NCBI RefSeq assembly: GCF_000758725.1
Contig: NZ_CP009428.1
Location: 5,704,001-5,768,000 of the forward strand
DNA length: 64,000 nucleotides
Direction: 5' to 3'
Source: Paenibacillus odorifer
GTDB lineage: Bacteria; Bacillota; Bacilli; Paenibacillales; Paenibacillaceae
Made by a program: the position numbers and the translations under genes. The notes beneath the pieces are model-generated. The model searched no databases. It worked only from the letters and a program-made list of their open reading frames with translations, and was not told the origin of the DNA. The stretch's first letter is position 1. Each line of letters begins with the position of its first letter. Shown here piece by piece: positions 1-9,243 of this stretch.

Positions 1-438
1 GGCTGTGCCTATCTTCCCTGCCATGGAAGCCACATTTACAATCTGGCCGCTTCCCCGCTCCAGCATATGTGGAACAACAGCCTTCGTGCACCGGACAATC
101 CCCATGTAATTAACATCCATCATATCGTCAAATTCATGAGGCTCCATCTCCGTAAAAGCAGCAAATTTGCCGTACCCTGCGTTATTTAGCAAAATATCAA
201 TTCTGCCATATGCGGCTAAAATTTGTGCGAAGGTCTTTTGAACACCTTCAGCATCTGTTACGTCACAGGTGTACAGTCCAAAAACGCCCGGGATACCGGC
301 TGCTGTTTCTTTCAGCTTCGCTTCAGAACGTGCTACCAGGACGGGGATTGCCCCCTTTTTACTAAGCATCTGTGCTGTTAATGCACCAATGCCGCTTGAC
401 GCTCCTGTAATCACAACAACCTTATCTTTGAGTACCAT
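1..438 (-). CDS. Short-chain dehydrogenase/reductase (partial)
   Basis: This is an SDR-family NAD(P)-dependent oxidoreductase, truncated by the window edge so that only the N-terminal 146 residues are present. The Rossmann glycine motif TGASSGIG is at residues 11-18, the NNAG motif at 85-88, and the probable catalytic serine at 138 in VASMAG. The Tyr-x3-Lys half of the active site lies outside the window. Start is ATG at 438, but the nearest Shine-Dalgarno-like GGAG is unusually far upstream. Substrate cannot be told from this part. The family call is firm from the three motifs; a specific role is not inferable. Confidence 0.9.
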   Translation of the reverse strand, partial: MVLKDKVVVITGASSGIGALTAQMLSKKGAIPVLVARSEAKLKETAAGIPGVFGLYTCDVTDAEGVQKTFAQILAAYGRIDILLNNAGYGKFAAFTEMEPHEFDDMMDVNYMGIVRCTKAVVPHMLERGSGQIVNVASMAGKIGTA

Positions 439-466
439 GAAAAGTATTTCAGCTCCTAACTCTTGC

Positions 467-922
467 CTAAGAGATCATCACCTGAATATCCATCTCTCCA
501 ACCCCATCCATCAACAACGGAATACTAAGCGCTTTACGAGGCATAAAAGACATGCTTTCCATCTTCATAATCTGAGGAGGACTTATATCCACCGAAACAC
601 CTTGATTATATAGAATGGTACTGGCATTCCCACTGATCATATTGCTCAGCTCTGAAATCGCACTTTGACCCATCTCATCCATCTCGGTGATCACAAAGCC
701 TCCCATCATAATCGATACCATTCGCAAGGCTACCTGCTCCGCGATACCAAATATAATATTTCCGCTCAGTTGGCCTGTCATCCCTACTTGAATCCATATA
801 TGATTATCGATTAGTTCAATTTCTTTAATGCCTAAACTCCCCGTAGAAGGCGAGACCTGAATTACTTGTTCTATAACAGTCCGTGCAGACTCTAGAAACG
901 GATTAATTACTTCTGCTTTCAT
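467..922 (-). CDS. CheX-like chemotaxis phosphatase
   Basis: A 151-residue protein of the CheX/CheC type, which in other bacteria dephosphorylates CheY-P and so resets flagellar signalling. The hallmark E-x2-N catalytic motif is visible as ELSN (Glu91, Asn94), inside a predicted long helix after the acidic stretch TEMDEMG. Length matches CheX (about 150-160 residues) and is shorter than CheC. It starts at ATG 922 behind a purine-rich AAGGGGGAG. It lies alone, with no other chemotaxis genes nearby, which is common for CheX. Family assignment rests on the motif and fold-like hydrophobic pattern; activity is inferred. Confidence 0.8.
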   Translation of the reverse strand: MKAEVINPFLESARTVIEQVIQVSPSTGSLGIKEIELIDNHIWIQVGMTGQLSGNIIFGIAEQVALRMVSIMMGGFVITEMDEMGQSAISELSNMISGNASTILYNQGVSVDISPPQIMKMESMSFMPRKALSIPLLMDGVGEMDIQVMIS

Positions 923-1176
923 GAATGTCTAGTCTCCCCCTTTATCGTGCTTTGGTCATATACCAAAAGTCCCAAGCAATATGGATATATTATACTTTAT
1001 ATATCGGCACAATTCAGCAAAAATTAATGCATATGTCGAATTCAAACCCAAGATAGTTTACGCAGCAACATTGCTCTGCCGGGTATTATCTCCTATAATT
1101 TAAACAAATGCCAACGTGGAACGTAAGATATTAACGCAATTACACATCCAATTCGATGGTCCAAAGGAGGTATTCC

Positions 1177-2079
1177 ATGAACATCAGCCAGCTGGAGACA
1201 CTAATAACAATTTCCAAAACGATGAGCTTTCGCAAGGCCGGAGAACTGCTTAATCTGACCCAACCAGCGGTTTCAGCACAGATTAAGAGCCTTGAAGAAG
1301 AGTTCAAGACTCAGCTGGTTGACCGAAACCAGCCTGTTACATTAACGGATAGAGGGACTGTCTTTCTGGAGCATGCGGAACAAATAGTGAGGATTGTCGA
1401 GGAACTTAAGGAACGGCTTGCAGATCTTGATGAAAATCCCCAAGGTCATATAGTTCTAGGCACAACTACCTCAATCGCCATTCAAATTTTACCGCGTATT
1501 CTATCTTATTTTAAAGACCAGTTCCCCCATATCAAAACATCAATTTCCTCTATGTCCTCATCACAAATTTATCAGCATGTCGAAAACGGCATTGTTGATG
1601 TCGGCATCGGTTATTTAATTGGACGTAGCCCGGGCATGTCTACTTCCATTTTGTATTATGATACCTTCGAACTGGTGGTCTCTCCCAGACACCCTCTCGC
1701 TCAAGTGAAGACCGCTGGGATAGAAGCCTTAAGCAAGACCCCGCTAATTCTGCTCTCACCAGATACAGTGGGCCGTAAATTTGCGGATGAGGTTCTGAAC
1801 AAACATGGCATTCAACCTCAGGTCATTATGGAGCTGACCAGCAGCGAGGAAGTGAAACGGATGGTCGAGCTCGATTTGGGCGCCGCCATTATTTCCAAGC
1901 AGTCAGTAACCGCTGAGGTTCGAGCCGGCACCCTCAAAATTGTGCCAATTATTGAGCTGGAAGTCACCCATCCTGTTGGCGTGATCACAAAATCAGGAAA
2001 ATACGTAAACTCTGCTATGAGGCAGTTCCTAAGCGATCTTAAAGGCATGCCAGAAACCCAATTTATCGGGTCTGAATAA
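1177..2079 (+). CDS. LysR-family transcriptional regulator
   Basis: A 300-residue LysR-type regulator. The N-terminal winged helix-turn-helix spans roughly residues 3-60 (FRKAGELLNLTQPAVSAQI is the recognition region), followed by a periplasmic-binding-like effector domain. The start is placed at ATG 1177 because AAAGGAGG ends 7 bases upstream; an in-frame ATG at 1156 has no ribosome site. The effector domain resembles CysB/CbbR-type sensors, but the ligand is unknown. It is not divergent from an obvious target: the CheX-like gene upstream points away and the phosphatase gene downstream is co-directional after a 71-base gap, so the two may be co-transcribed. Confidence 0.9.
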   Translation: MNISQLETLITISKTMSFRKAGELLNLTQPAVSAQIKSLEEEFKTQLVDRNQPVTLTDRGTVFLEHAEQIVRIVEELKERLADLDENPQGHIVLGTTTSIAIQILPRILSYFKDQFPHIKTSISSMSSSQIYQHVENGIVDVGIGYLIGRSPGMSTSILYYDTFELVVSPRHPLAQVKTAGIEALSKTPLILLSPDTVGRKFADEVLNKHGIQPQVIMELTSSEEVKRMVELDLGAAIISKQSVTAEVRAGTLKIVPIIELEVTHPVGVITKSGKYVNSAMRQFLSDLKGMPETQFIGSE

Positions 2080-2150
2080 ATCCCACCCACAAAGTGGAAC
2101 CGATTACTTCTGAGCTGATTGCATAACCTTGTTTAAAGGAGATGTTCTTG

Positions 2151-2960
2151 ATGAAATTTGATTTACACACCCATCATTTCCGCTGTGGCCATGCTGACGG
2201 AACGATTAGAGATTATATCGAAGCTGGGATTGCCGCTGGATTAGGAGTTATAGGTATTTCCGATCATACTCCCTATTTCGGAGATCCATCCGATCAGGCT
2301 TTTCCCAAAATCGCAATGGCTAAATCCGAATTTGCTAATTATGTAGATGATGTTCTCTCCCTCAAAAAAGAGTACGAAGGCGTTATCGACGTACTGTTAG
2401 GCATCGAATCAGATTACTTCCCCGAACATGCTGAGATATACCGTAAGACATTATCCGCCTACCCTTTTGATTATGTGATTGGATCGGTACATAGTGTTGG
2501 TGGAGTCAGCATTTTTAACAAAGGGCGCTGGAAAAACCTTAGCAAAAATGAGAAGATCCGCGTGAAGTCTGAATATTACCGGTTAATTGCTGATTCCGCA
2601 CGCAGTGGTATGTTCCAAATACTCGGACATGTTGATGCGATGAAGGGGAATTATCCTGCTTTTTCCGAAATCCCTGCACCTCAGCCGATTGACGATTGTC
2701 TGCGTGTAATCAGTGAATGTGACGTGGCCATCGAAATCAATACCTCAGGCGGGACTAAGCTGGTCGGCGGCTGGTATCCCTCTGAAGATATTCTGGAGCG
2801 GGCACTACATTTTGGCGTAGAGGTTAGTTTTGGTTCGGATGCACATAAGCCGTCCCGGGTCGCCGAGGATCGGGACGCGGTAGCTGCACAGCTTAAAGAA
2901 ATAGGCTTTACACACTGGGTTTACTACAAGCAGCGCCAAAAAGTCAAAGTTTCTCTGTAA
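2151..2960 (+). CDS. PHP-domain histidinol-phosphatase family protein
   Basis: A 269-residue PHP-superfamily metallophosphatase of the HisJ/HisK kind, which in the family converts L-histidinol phosphate to histidinol. Metal-binding motifs in order are DLHTHHFRCGH near the N terminus, GISDHTP near residue 40, GSVHS, GHVDAMK and GSDAHKP near the C terminus. ATG 2151 is chosen over the in-frame ATG at 2142 because AAAGGAG at 2136-2141 is at optimal spacing only for the former. Length matches histidinol-phosphatases. No other his genes are present, so histidine synthesis is a family-based inference; another phosphoester substrate is possible. Confidence 0.8.
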   Translation: MKFDLHTHHFRCGHADGTIRDYIEAGIAAGLGVIGISDHTPYFGDPSDQAFPKIAMAKSEFANYVDDVLSLKKEYEGVIDVLLGIESDYFPEHAEIYRKTLSAYPFDYVIGSVHSVGGVSIFNKGRWKNLSKNEKIRVKSEYYRLIADSARSGMFQILGHVDAMKGNYPAFSEIPAPQPIDDCLRVISECDVAIEINTSGGTKLVGGWYPSEDILERALHFGVEVSFGSDAHKPSRVAEDRDAVAAQLKEIGFTHWVYYKQRQKVKVSL

Positions 2961-2961
2961 A

Positions 2962-3020
2962 CAAGCTTAAACGCCTTCGCCGTCCCTATAAGGACGGTAA
3001 GCGTTTAAGCGAGAAATTAA
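2962..3020 (-). repeat. Hairpin repeat, family 3, copy A
   Basis: A 59-base nested hairpin: outer arms AAACGC/GCGTTT and inner perfect arms CCGTCC/GGACGG around a short loop. Related copies are at 22157-22220 and 29798-29858, the latter in the opposite orientation. It lies directly after the phosphatase stop codon and before the terminator. Confidence 0.7.
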
Positions 3021-3023
3021 ATA

Positions 3024-3097
3024 ATGCACCAAGCGTTATTGGTTTAGGGGCAGGGTTCACCCTCCGTTAAACCAATCTCAGCTTGGTGCATTTTTTT
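3024..3097 (+). terminator. Large two-tier intrinsic terminator
   Basis: Outer arms ATGCACCAAGC and GCTTGGTGCAT enclose a second stem (TTGGTTTA/TAAACCAA) and a small inner GGGT/ACCC hairpin, then seven T residues on the plus strand. It should end transcription from the LysR-phosphatase pair. It is longer than a typical terminator. Confidence 0.8.
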
Positions 3098-3103
3098 GTT
3101 TAT

Positions 3104-3844
3104 TTACAGATTATCACAGCTAAAACCTTGTTGTTTCAGCGTACGTTTCGCATCTCCATATTCCGGGTTGATATCATAAAAATGAGCAATCGTACTGGTC
3201 CAATCTCTCTCCGTCATCCCCTGCTGCTGCAAGAATTCACGGTGGGTTTGATTATACGCCTCCAGGAGGCCTTGTACGTCCGGATTGTATTGCTCCTCAT
3301 GAAATATAGCTTCCAGTGGCAGCCGCGGCTTCTGAGAAACCTCCTCCGCTGGGTATCCCACGCAAAGGCCGACGACAGGGAATACGTACTCCGGCAGCTT
3401 CAGCAGTTCAATAACACCCGCTGTGTTGCGTCGCACACCCCCAATAGGAATGATGCCCAGTCCCATGGATTCCGCCGCTGCAATCGCGTTAGACAATGAG
3501 ATTCCCACATCTGTAGCTCCAACCAAAAGTGCATCCACATCTTTCACGGCTTCAAAAGACTTGCCTTCCAGCTCACTAGCTACTTTAGCTCTATAAAAAT
3601 CCATGCAAAATACCAAAAAAACCGGTGCTGCCGCTACATGCTTCTGATTTCCGCACAAAACTGAAAGCTGCTGCTTACGCGCAGGATCTTTGATGGCGAT
3701 TATCGATACCTGCTGTCCATGAACCCATGACGGTGCGGCTTGAGCCGATTCAATCATTGTTTGTAGCTTCTCTGACTCCACAGGCTGGTCTGAATATTGC
3801 CGGAAAGAACGATGATTTTTTAATGTTTGTACCACTTCATTCAA
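3104..3844 (-). CDS. NfrA-type FMN nitroreductase
   Basis: A 246-residue flavin oxidoreductase of the nitroreductase family, similar in length and layout to NfrA/FRP NAD(P)H-FMN reductases. The N-terminal HRSFRQY is the usual FMN-phosphate-binding motif, followed by the dimer-interface segment QAAPSWVHGQQ and the glycine-rich GLGIIPIGGVR near residue 130. It begins at TTG 3844, chosen because AAGGAGG lies about 10 bases upstream. The enzymes reduce free flavin or nitro compounds and often respond to oxidative stress. It is transcribed alone toward the preceding plus-strand terminator. The physiological substrate is unknown. Confidence 0.88.
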   Translation of the reverse strand: MNEVVQTLKNHRSFRQYSDQPVESEKLQTMIESAQAAPSWVHGQQVSIIAIKDPARKQQLSVLCGNQKHVAAAPVFLVFCMDFYRAKVASELEGKSFEAVKDVDALLVGATDVGISLSNAIAAAESMGLGIIPIGGVRRNTAGVIELLKLPEYVFPVVGLCVGYPAEEVSQKPRLPLEAIFHEEQYNPDVQGLLEAYNQTHREFLQQQGMTERDWTSTIAHFYDINPEYGDAKRTLKQQGFSCDNL

Positions 3845-3939
3845 AATGTTACGCCTCCTTGGTCATTCCACTCCATAGTATGTTAATCATAAACGATCGG
3901 ATTCGGTACTGCCAATCACTTACGCTACTCTTTTCAATC

Positions 3940-3969
3940 AAAAAAAATGGACCCGAATCATCGGGTCCC
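3940..3969 (-). terminator. Intrinsic terminator after GNAT gene
   Basis: On the minus strand the stem GGACCCGA/TCGGGTCC with a four-base loop is followed by eight T residues. It ends the acetyltransferase transcript about 75 bases past its stop. Confidence 0.88.
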
Positions 3970-4045
3970 AAAGCAGTATATTTTTAAAAGGGGGTCATGT
4001 ACTTAGTTTAACCGCACACTGTTAGAGTTTGATAACGGCATTATT

Positions 4046-4588
4046 TCATTTGTGTAACAATGTGAATACTTTCATTACATCGTCCAAGGAGCCGACTTTG
4101 GGCATCACCCGCTCCAGCTTCATACCGTTCTTGAGCATCACACGTTCCGATCTAATATTATCTCCTGTGCAGCGTCCTTCGATCCTTGTTATCCCAAGGG
4201 TATGAACACTATAGTTCAAAAACAAACCCACGGCCTCCGTCGCCAGCCCGCATCCCCACCATGCCGGGTCCAGCATATATCCTAAGGTGGCTGTGCCCTC
4301 ACGGCGGTTCCAATTCTGCAAAGCCACTATACCGATCAGCCGCTGCTGCCCCTTTAAATAGATCCCGGCATGCAGCGCACAAGGATCGAAGGCAAATAAC
4401 ATCCGGTTTACCAGCTTCTCCACCTGGGCAGATGCTGATCCAGGGCCGGAGCGTACTAGAATATGGCGCTGCACATCTGGATGGGAGAGCAGCTGCCGCA
4501 AAGCTAAAACATCCTCAGGCATGATCAGCCTCAGATCAACTGCTAAACCATGTTGTGTCTCTAACAACACTGCTCCATAGGTGCTCAT
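4046..4588 (-). CDS. GNAT acetyltransferase, RimJ/RimL-like
   Basis: A 180-residue GCN5-related N-acetyltransferase. The RimJ/RimL-like hallmarks are the N-terminal LRLIMPEDVLALRQLL, the central GTATLGYMLDPAWWGCGLATEA containing the acetyl-CoA pyrophosphate loop, and the C-terminal ITRIEGRCTGDNIRSERVMLK that forms the last conserved strand-helix. AGGGGAGAG just before ATG 4588 supports the start. These enzymes acetylate ribosomal protein N termini or small amines; no substrate can be named here. The gene is 38 bases downstream of the phosphoesterase gene and could be co-transcribed with it. Confidence 0.88.
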   Translation of the reverse strand: MSTYGAVLLETQHGLAVDLRLIMPEDVLALRQLLSHPDVQRHILVRSGPGSASAQVEKLVNRMLFAFDPCALHAGIYLKGQQRLIGIVALQNWNRREGTATLGYMLDPAWWGCGLATEAVGLFLNYSVHTLGITRIEGRCTGDNIRSERVMLKNGMKLERVMPKVGSLDDVMKVFTLLHK

Positions 4589-4626
4589 CTTCTCTCCCCT
4601 TCCGTGCAGCTAAAATTCCAGCCTAA

Positions 4627-5556
4627 TCAGCTCATGGACCGATGCAGCGTCAGAACCGTTAATTCTGGCCTACACAATAACCGAAAAGGCATGTATGTCT
4701 CTCCAAACCCTCTATTCACATACACAGGCATGGCTTTGTCTTCTGTATAATACAATCCATTTATGTATTTAAGAGATCCATAAGGTGTAAATGGCGCACC
4801 TATAAAGGGCAGGCGAATTTGTCCGCCATGACTGTGCCCGGAAAGCTGTAGATCAAATGAATAGGCCTGTGCGGTATCCGCATAATCCGGCTCATGCATC
4901 AAAAGGACGTTAAAGGTTCCTTCAGGAACACCAGTAATTGCTTTCGCTGGGTCGGGTTTACCGTGTAACAGATCATCCAGACCCGTAACCGCCATGACTG
5001 CCCCGCCTCTTTTTAGAAGGTAGGATTTATTCCTCAGCACCCGGAAGCCCGCAGACTCCAGCAGCTCGGTAACCCGCTGGGTATTCTTGTAATCATGATT
5101 GCCTAATATAGCAAATTTACCCAATGGCGCACTTAACGTTGCCAGCACCGGTACGGCTTCAACAAGATCCTCAGGATCGCTGTCCACAATGTCACCCGTG
5201 AAGCAAATAAGATCCGGTTCAGCTTTGCTTATATGTTTAGCGAGTCGGGCCAGATCCCTGGCATCCTTATTAAATCCGAGATGCGTATCACTGAAATGAA
5301 CAAGCTTCATCCCTGAAAAAGCGGAAGGAAGCTCCTTAAAACGCAAGTCCAGCTTAGTGACCTCAATCCAGTTCGGCTCCCCCTGCCATGCATATCCGCT
5401 TGTAAGCAATCCTGCGCCGATTACAGCAGCCGCACTCCGAGTCAGGAACTGCCGGCGGGTAATTGTAGACTCGCTACCAGAACGCCCCTTAGAGGGGTCC
5501 TTGTGGATCTTATCGCCATTCTTATTGGGAGAAGCCCCAGACGATTGTATCTTCAT
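4627..5556 (-). CDS. Tat-exported metallophosphoesterase (YkuE-like)
   Basis: A 309-residue calcineurin-like phosphoesterase. A twin-arginine signal is visible: TRRQFLT (Arg34, Arg35) followed by the hydrophobic stretch SAAAVIGAGLL, so export through Tat is predicted. All dimetal motifs are present: FSDTHLG (Asp90, His92), GDIVD (from 121), GNHD (152-155), an HEPDYAD histidine and GHSHGGQ near the C terminus. B. subtilis YkuE has the same layout and is a Tat-exported wall-associated protein; equivalence is inferred. The first 30 residues before the signal are unusually long and polar. It may share a transcript with the GNAT gene. Confidence 0.9.
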   Translation of the reverse strand: MKIQSSGASPNKNGDKIHKDPSKGRSGSESTITRRQFLTRSAAAVIGAGLLTSGYAWQGEPNWIEVTKLDLRFKELPSAFSGMKLVHFSDTHLGFNKDARDLARLAKHISKAEPDLICFTGDIVDSDPEDLVEAVPVLATLSAPLGKFAILGNHDYKNTQRVTELLESAGFRVLRNKSYLLKRGGAVMAVTGLDDLLHGKPDPAKAITGVPEGTFNVLLMHEPDYADTAQAYSFDLQLSGHSHGGQIRLPFIGAPFTPYGSLKYINGLYYTEDKAMPVYVNRGFGETYMPFRLLCRPELTVLTLHRSMS

Positions 5557-5613
5557 AGGGAGATTCTCCTTTCTTTACCTTTTCCCCGAAAAACAGACGG
5601 TCCAAATAATAAC

Positions 5614-6405
5614 TTATATATTATTTCGGGCAGTTAGAACAATCCGGCATTCTTCTTCCGGAGTTTCGCTGTAAGCGCGTGCAATCCCTTTTTTTGCGAT
5701 TTCTGATTTTTGAACTCGTCTCAGCATAAATGCTACTTCCAGGTTTTTTACAAAAGGAAACGGTTCAAGCATTAACGTTGACTTATCCTGCCACTCCGCT
5801 GTGATAACACGACCTGACGTAAAACTGAAATCTTCAGTGCCTGAGAACCCTTCACGCCACCATGGATGCTCCTCTGATTTCGGACACCCCGGCTCATTTA
5901 AGGCCAAATACAAGGACAGATCATCGCAGAATTCTAAAAGGCGGGCATCATAATACAGCTCATCTTCTCCGATAGGCTTAGAAGCTTCAAGCTCCCGATG
6001 GATACGTGCTCTGCGTTCCTCTTCATGTTCTTGATATAACGTTAGTTCTGGATAATCGAGTCCCGAAATCTTAATAAGCCGCTCAAAATGCAAGCTGCAC
6101 AGCAACGCTCCGTACGGTGTGTGTTCCTCGATCTCATCTAATCCACGCTTATAAAAGGTCAACTTAGGCACTACAGGAAAATCAATAAAGGTGTAGGGTG
6201 CTTGCTCCGCATCATTCCAGAAAGGGGTCTCATCGAGATCAATCCAACCCCTATCATGCTGGGCTACTGCCCACAGTACCTCTTCCCGGCGTCCTTCAGT
6301 TGGCACATGCTGCTCTTTGAACCCAATGGCCAGCTCTCCGGCAAGTTTCCCGTGATCATGCTGCTTAACCATTACAATTGCTCCATCTTGCTCCCGACAA
6401 ATCAC
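5614..6405 (-). CDS. DUF3891 family protein
   Basis: A 263-residue cytoplasmic protein recognised as DUF3891 from its opening pattern (ICREQDGAIVMVKQHDHGKL) and the conserved VLWAVAQHDRGWIDLDE. Several paired histidines and acidic residues (QHDHG, QHDRGW) suggest an HD-domain-like metal site, but no activity is established. The start is placed at GTG 6405, with GGAGG 6-10 bases upstream; an in-frame ATG at 6435 lacks a ribosome site and would put the Shine-Dalgarno inside the gene. It is separated from the phosphoesterase by 57 bases. Function unknown. Confidence 0.82.
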   Translation of the reverse strand: MICREQDGAIVMVKQHDHGKLAGELAIGFKEQHVPTEGRREEVLWAVAQHDRGWIDLDETPFWNDAEQAPYTFIDFPVVPKLTFYKRGLDEIEEHTPYGALLCSLHFERLIKISGLDYPELTLYQEHEEERRARIHRELEASKPIGEDELYYDARLLEFCDDLSLYLALNEPGCPKSEEHPWWREGFSGTEDFSFTSGRVITAEWQDKSTLMLEPFPFVKNLEVAFMLRRVQKSEIAKKGIARAYSETPEEECRIVLTARNNI

Positions 6406-6539
6406 GATTATTCCTCCTTGTTCCACAGCTAACATTACGTTAACAATGGATATTATAGCATAAATTGGTCAATATTCTGAACTTGCTCCAGCCCTGCAAG
6501 ACTTTCCCGCCTCAAGCAGATAAGAGAGTCTTAACAACA

Positions 6540-6586
6540 TAAAAAAAGCTACCCCCAGCGAATGGAATCCACTTTGAGGATAGCTC
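6540..6586 (-). terminator. sdhCAB terminator
   Basis: Minus-strand stem AGCTATCCTCAA pairing with a GGGGGTAGCT arm, followed by seven T residues. The interior resembles the ktrA terminator at 11685 and the one at 19041, so it seems to belong to a related group. Confidence 0.8.
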
Positions 6587-6615
6587 AATAGATAAACATT
6601 TGGCGGTACTATTAA

Positions 6616-7380
6616 TTACACACCTAACCAACGTTTGAACATATGCTTCGTTGTTTGCTTGTTTATTTCTGCAATAGATGTCGTAAGAGGAATCCCCTTT
6701 GGACAAGCGCGTACACAGTTCTGTGAGTTACCACAGCCATCGATCCCGCCATCCTCCATAAGAGCGTCCAATCTTTCGTCAGCGTTCATTTCACCTGTAG
6801 GGTGAGCATTGAACAGACGTACTTGAGAAATGGCTGCCGGTCCGATGAAATCCGTCTTTTCGTTGACATTCGGACAAGCCTCCAAACATACGCCACAGGT
6901 CATACATTTGGATAATTCATAGGCCCACTGCCGTTTTTTCTCCGGCATCCGCGGTCCCGGTCCAAGATCGTACGTACCGTCAATCGGAATCCATGCTTTC
7001 ACCCTTTTTAGCGCATTGAACATCCGGGTACGGTCAATGACTAAGTCACGCACCACCGGAAATGTCTTCATAGGCTCAATGCGTACAGGCTGCTCCAGAT
7101 TGTCTATAAGTGCAGCGCAGGCTTGGCGGGGTTTGCCATTAATCACCATGGAGCAAGCTCCGCACACTTCTTCTAAACAGTTGGAATCCCAGCATACGGG
7201 AACTGTGCTGTCACCTTTGGCATTCACAGGGTTACGCTGAATTTCCATCAAAGCACTGATCACATTCATACCTGGACGATAAGGAAGTTCAAATTCCTCG
7301 ACATACGATGAACTTTGTGGATCGTCCTGGCGGGTGATGATAAACTTTACGTTTTTGGGAGCTGCAGCTGTTTCCGCCAT
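6616..7380 (-). CDS. sdhB: Succinate dehydrogenase iron-sulfur subunit
   Basis: The 254-residue iron-sulfur subunit of respiratory complex II, which passes electrons from the FAD subunit to menaquinone at the membrane. The N-terminal ferredoxin domain carries the 2Fe-2S cysteines in CWDSNCLEEVCGACSM plus a later cysteine in RQACAAL. The C-terminal domain has CMTCGVCLEACP and CGNSQNCVRACPKG for the 4Fe-4S and 3Fe-4S clusters. ATG 7380 follows GAGGAGGG at good spacing. It is last in sdhCAB, 75 bases after sdhA, and is followed by a terminator. Confidence 0.97.
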   Translation of the reverse strand: MAETAAAPKNVKFIITRQDDPQSSSYVEEFELPYRPGMNVISALMEIQRNPVNAKGDSTVPVCWDSNCLEEVCGACSMVINGKPRQACAALIDNLEQPVRIEPMKTFPVVRDLVIDRTRMFNALKRVKAWIPIDGTYDLGPGPRMPEKKRQWAYELSKCMTCGVCLEACPNVNEKTDFIGPAAISQVRLFNAHPTGEMNADERLDALMEDGGIDGCGNSQNCVRACPKGIPLTTSIAEINKQTTKHMFKRWLGV

Positions 7381-7455
7381 AATGGTTCCCTCCTCAAATT
7401 GCCTGATTTTATTTCATGAAGCTTGCCTCGCAAGCTATTCTGTTACTGGAAAGCA

Positions 7456-9198
7456 TTAATCCTTCGAATAATCGCGTACCCGTGGAGGAATCAGCGAGAC
7501 ATCCACTTCATCGTAGGAGATTTGTGGACCCTCTGCAGTCCAGGCTGCTTTTGTGGTCTTCAAGAACTCCTCATCATTACGATTTGGGAATTCCGGTTTG
7601 TAATGTGCACCACGGCTCTCATTCCGCATAAGCGCTCCAAGTGTCATCGCTTCGGACAGCTCCAGCATATTCCAGAGCTGGCGAGTGAAGGCCACACCTT
7701 GGTTATTCCAGCGCGATGCATCATTCATATTGATCTTGCGATAACGCTCCTTAAGCTCTTTGATTTTGCCAATGGTCGCTTCCAGCTTCGGATTGTGCCG
7801 CACCACGGTCATATTGGCGGTCATCCATTCGCCCAGTTCCTTGTGAATCACATAAGCATTCTCTGTACCTGACATCGCTAACAGAGATTCATATTTGTCC
7901 GTTTGCTTTTTGTGGAAGCTATCGAATACGGAAGAAGAGATATCCTGCGATGATTTCTTCAGGCCTTTAATGTATTCAACAGCCTTTGGTCCTGCGACCA
8001 TACCGCCGTAAATAGCAGATACCAGTGAGTTGGCGCCTAGACGGTTCGCTCCATGATATTGATATTCACATTCTCCGGCTGCAAAAAGACCAGGAACGTT
8101 CGTCATTTGATTGTAATCAACCCACATGCCGCCCATAGAATAGTGTACAGCCGGGAAGATCTTCATTGGTATTTTACGGGGATCATCCCCCATGAATTTT
8201 TCGTAAATTTCAATAATCCCGCCAAGCTTCACGTCCAGCTCTTTCGGATCCTTGTGAGAGAGGTCCAAATACACCATGTTCTCGCCATTAATGCCCAGCC
8301 CTTGATCCACACACACATTAAAAATTTCACGTGTAGCAATATCGCGCGGCACCAAGTTACCGTAGGACGGATATTTTTCTTCGAGGAAATACCACGGTTT
8401 CCCGTCTTTATAAGTCCAGATACGGCCGCCCTCGCCACGTGCCGATTCCGACATCAGGCGGAGCTTGTCATCTCCCGGAATAGCGGTTGGGTGAATCTGG
8501 ATAAATTCTCCGTTGGCATAATGTACACCCTGTTGGTACACCGCACTTGCAGCTGTCCCTGTATTAATAACGGAGTTCGTTGTTTTGCCAAAAATAATAC
8601 CCGGCCCGCCGCTTGCCAAAATAACAGCATCCGCAGGAAAAGTCTCAATCTCCATCGTCTTAAGATTCTGGGCACTGATGCCGCGGCATACACCTTCGTC
8701 GTCGATGATAGCCGAAAGGAACTCCCAGTTCTCGCGTTTAGTTACGAGACCTTCAGATTCCCAGCGGCGCACCTGCTCATCCAACGCGTACAGCAGCTGT
8801 TGGCCTGTTGTCGCGCCGGCAAAAGCTGTACGGTGCCGCTTCGTTCCGCCGAAACGACGGAAATCGAGCAGACCTTCCGGTGTGCGGTTGAACATAACGC
8901 CCATCCGGTCCATAAGGTGAATGATACCTGGCGCAGCTTCACACATCGCCTTAACCGGCGGCTGATTCGCCAAAAAGTCACCGCCATAGACAGTGTCGTC
9001 AAAATGCTCCCAAGGGGAGTCGCCCTCACCTTTTGTATTTACCGCGCCATTGATGCCGCCTTGCGCGCATACGGAGTGTGATCTTTTTACAGGAACTAAT
9101 GAGAATAAATGGACATGCGCACCAGCTTCCGCTGCCTTGATGGTAGCCATCAAGCCGGCCAGACCGCCGCCCACGATAATGATATCGGATGTTGCCAT
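7456..9198 (-). CDS. sdhA: Succinate dehydrogenase flavoprotein subunit
   Basis: The 580-residue catalytic subunit that oxidises succinate to fumarate. It starts with the FAD dinucleotide fold IIVGGGLAGLMA and has SHSVCAQGGIN, where the serine-histidine segment marks the covalent 8-alpha-histidyl FAD region. The substrate-site segment HPTAIPG and the arginine-rich NESRGAHYKPEFP near the C terminus are typical. AAAGGAG precedes ATG 9198. Length fits the Bacillus-type SdhA (about 585). The order C-A-B and short gaps indicate one operon. A 342-codon antisense frame over this gene is a coding shadow. Confidence 0.97.
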   Translation of the reverse strand: MATSDIIIVGGGLAGLMATIKAAEAGAHVHLFSLVPVKRSHSVCAQGGINGAVNTKGEGDSPWEHFDDTVYGGDFLANQPPVKAMCEAAPGIIHLMDRMGVMFNRTPEGLLDFRRFGGTKRHRTAFAGATTGQQLLYALDEQVRRWESEGLVTKRENWEFLSAIIDDEGVCRGISAQNLKTMEIETFPADAVILASGGPGIIFGKTTNSVINTGTAASAVYQQGVHYANGEFIQIHPTAIPGDDKLRLMSESARGEGGRIWTYKDGKPWYFLEEKYPSYGNLVPRDIATREIFNVCVDQGLGINGENMVYLDLSHKDPKELDVKLGGIIEIYEKFMGDDPRKIPMKIFPAVHYSMGGMWVDYNQMTNVPGLFAAGECEYQYHGANRLGANSLVSAIYGGMVAGPKAVEYIKGLKKSSQDISSSVFDSFHKKQTDKYESLLAMSGTENAYVIHKELGEWMTANMTVVRHNPKLEATIGKIKELKERYRKINMNDASRWNNQGVAFTRQLWNMLELSEAMTLGALMRNESRGAHYKPEFPNRNDEEFLKTTKAAWTAEGPQISYDEVDVSLIPPRVRDYSKD

Positions 9199-9243
9199 GA
9201 TAGTTCACTCCTTTTATCGAAAATATCAGAAAGGATTCTTAAA

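Noticed and set aside
3083..3499. 138-codon frame antisense to the nitroreductase
   Set aside because: Starts inside a terminator and opposes a clear FMN reductase; a coding shadow.
8053..9081. 342-codon antisense open frame over sdhA
   Set aside because: It lies wholly within the reverse strand of a clear SdhA, has no recognisable domain and no ribosome site, so it is a shadow of sdhA codon use.
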